From: Amaranthus tricolor
Taxonomy: Eukaryota > Streptophyta > Magnoliopsida > Caryophyllales > Amaranthaceae
Direction: 5' to 3'
Length of the DNA: 64,000 nt
Assembly: GCF_026212465.1 (NCBI RefSeq)
Contig: NC_080051.1
Coordinates: forward strand, 1,575,001-1,639,000
The translations under genes were made by a program, and so were the position numbers. Positions 62,259-64,000 of the stretch are shown piece by piece. The notes under the pieces are model-generated. The model saw only the letters and a program-made list of their open reading frames with translations. It was not told the DNA's origin and did not search any database. Position 1 is the first letter of the stretch, and every line of letters starts with the position of its first letter.

Positions 62259-64000
62259 CATTCTTCATTGATCATTGATGCTTGTTCATTCTTCATCGTT
62301 CATTCGTCATTGACCATTAATCCTTGTTTATTCTTCATCGTTCATTCTTCATTGATCATTGATCCTTGTTCATTCTTCATCGTTGATTCGTCATTGATCC
62401 TTGATCCTTGTTCATTCTTCATCGTTCTAACTTCATTGATCATTGATGCTTGTTCATTCTTCATCGTTCATTCTTCATTGATCATTGATCCTTGTTCAGT
62501 CTTCATCGTTCATTCTTCATTGATCATTGATCTTTGTTCATTCTTCATCGTTCATTCGTCATTGATGATCATTGATCCTTGTTCATTCTTCATCGTTCAT
62601 TCTTTATTGATCATTGATCCTTGTTCATTCTTCATTGATCATTGATCCTTGTTCATTCTTCATCGTTCATTCTTAATCGTTCATTCTTCATTGATCAATG
62701 ATCCTTGTTCATTCTTCATCGTTCATTCGTCATTGACCATTGATCCTTGTTAATTCTTCATCGTTCATTCTTCATTGATCATTGATCCTTGTTCATTCTT
62801 CATCGTTCATTCTTCATTGATCGTTGATCCTTGTTCATTCTTCATTGATCATTGATCCTTGTTCATTCTTCATCGTTCATTCTTCATTGATCATTGATCC
62901 TTGTTCATTTTTCATCGTTCATTCGTCATTGACCATTGATCCTTGTTCATTCTTCATCTTTCATTCTTCAATGATCATTGATCCTTGTTCATTCTTCATC
63001 GTTCATTCGTCATTGACCATTGATCCTGGTTCATTCTTCATCGTTCATTCGTCATTGATCATTGATCCTTGTTCATTCTTCATCGTTCATTCTTCATTGA
63101 TCATTGATCCTTGTTCATTCTTCATTGATCATTGATCCTTGGTCATTTTTCATCGTTCATTCTTCTTTGATCATTGATCCTTGTTCATTCTTCATCGTTC
63201 ATTCTTCATTGATCATTGATCCTTGTTCATTCTTCATCGTTCATTCTTCATTGATCATTGATCCTTGTTCATTCTTAATCGTTCATTCTTCATTGATCAA
63301 TGATCCTTGTTCATTCTTCATCGTTCATTCGTCATTGACCATTGATCCTTGTTCATTCTTCATCGTTCATTCTTCATTGATCATTGATGCTTGTTCATTC
63401 TTAATAGTTCATTCTTCATTGATCATTGATCCTTGTTCATTTTTCATCGTTCATTCGTCATTGACCATTAATCCTTGTTCATTCTTCATCGTTCATTCTT
63501 CATCGTTCATTCTTCTTTGATCATTGATCCTGGTTCATTCTTCATCGTTCTTTCGTCATTGACCATTGATCCTTGTTCATTCTTCATCGTTCATTCGTCA
63601 TTGACCATTAATCCTTGTTCATTCTTCATCGTTCATTCTTCATTGATCATTGATCCTTGTTCATTCTTCATCGTTCATTCGTCATTGATCATTGATCCTT
63701 GTTCATTCTTCATCGTTCATTCGTCATTGACCATTAATCCTTGTTCATTCTTCATCGTTCATTCTTCATTAATCATTGATCCTTGTTCATTCTTCATCGT
63801 TCATTCGTCATTGATCATTGATCCTTGTTCATTCTTCATCGTTCTATCTTCATTGATCATTGATGCTTGTTCATTCTTCATCGTTCATTTTTCATTAATC
63901 ATTGATCCTTGTTAATTCTTCATCGTTCATTCTTCATTGATCATTGATCTTTGTTCATTCTTCATCGTTCATTCGTCATTGATCATTGATCCTTGTTCAT
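62259..64000 (-). repeat. Inverted copy of the 43309-45050 satellite block
   Basis: Positions pair with a coordinate sum of 107309. The rare GACTGAAC variant at 44808-44815 appears reverse-complemented at 62494-62501, a marker I found nowhere else. The match runs to the window edge. Just left of 62259 the register shifts by 84 bp (two monomers). Confidence 0.85.

Larger units (their letters stand above)
56995..64000 (-). repeat. 42-bp satellite array in inverted orientation
   Basis: Same monomer as 1-55949 but with the purine-rich strand on minus; the array starts at the palindrome AAGGATCCTT (56993-57002). It contains an internal 658-bp lag (57055 to 57713) and a 2971-bp lag (60133 to 63104). 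Blocks match the left arm in reverse: 57365-61355 against 49667-53828, and 62259-64000 against 43309-45050. The array continues past the window end. No gene is seen. Confidence 0.94.

Overview
The window looks like nuclear DNA of a flowering plant, from a satellite-rich heterochromatic block that could be pericentromeric or centromeric. The evidence is about 51 kb of a 42-bp tandem satellite and two full-length Ty3/gypsy LTR retrotransposons. Both retrotransposons have a primer-binding site complementary to plant initiator-methionine tRNA and a plant-type gag-pol polyprotein. Nothing prokaryotic is present (no operons, no Shine-Dalgarno-led genes), and I see no host cellular gene, tRNA or rRNA. 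I cannot name the species.

Layout: 1-1176 satellite; 1177-6917 retrotransposon copy 1 (gag-pol on the minus strand); 6918-13691 satellite; 13692-19430 retrotransposon copy 2, same orientation and nearly identical; 19431-55949 satellite arranged in nested higher-order repeats; 55950-56994 an AT-rich non-satellite spacer made of short words in both orientations; 56995-64000 the same satellite in inverted orientation.

The 42-bp monomer is itself six degenerate 7-bp words (consensus roughly SAATGAA). Almost every higher-order spacing I measured equals 7n + 3k, where k is the number of copies of one particular 3-bp insertion, so the array has grown and shrunk in heptad steps. Two higher-order block types (called A and B here) alternate from about 19 to 41 kb. 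They include an exact 1512-bp super-period and duplications at lags of 9110, 5200 and 3940 bp.

The two retrotransposons are not independent insertions. They share the target-site duplication (GAACA), the flanking satellite variants and the single nucleotide that distinguishes their two LTRs. One insertion into a satellite A block was therefore followed by duplication of a segment of at least 8.5 kb with a 12.5-kb period. Empty versions of the insertion site survive in about 19 other A blocks. The element encodes one 1464-residue gag-protease-RT-RNase H-integrase polyprotein. Its last 37 codons run through the polypurine tract into the 3' LTR, an arrangement reported for the CRM (centromeric) clade of plant chromoviruses. 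The clade call is tentative because I could not run a phylogeny.

The inverted arm after 57 kb is not a mirror image about one axis. Its blocks match the left arm about at least three different axes, which points to repeated rearrangement rather than a simple fold-back.
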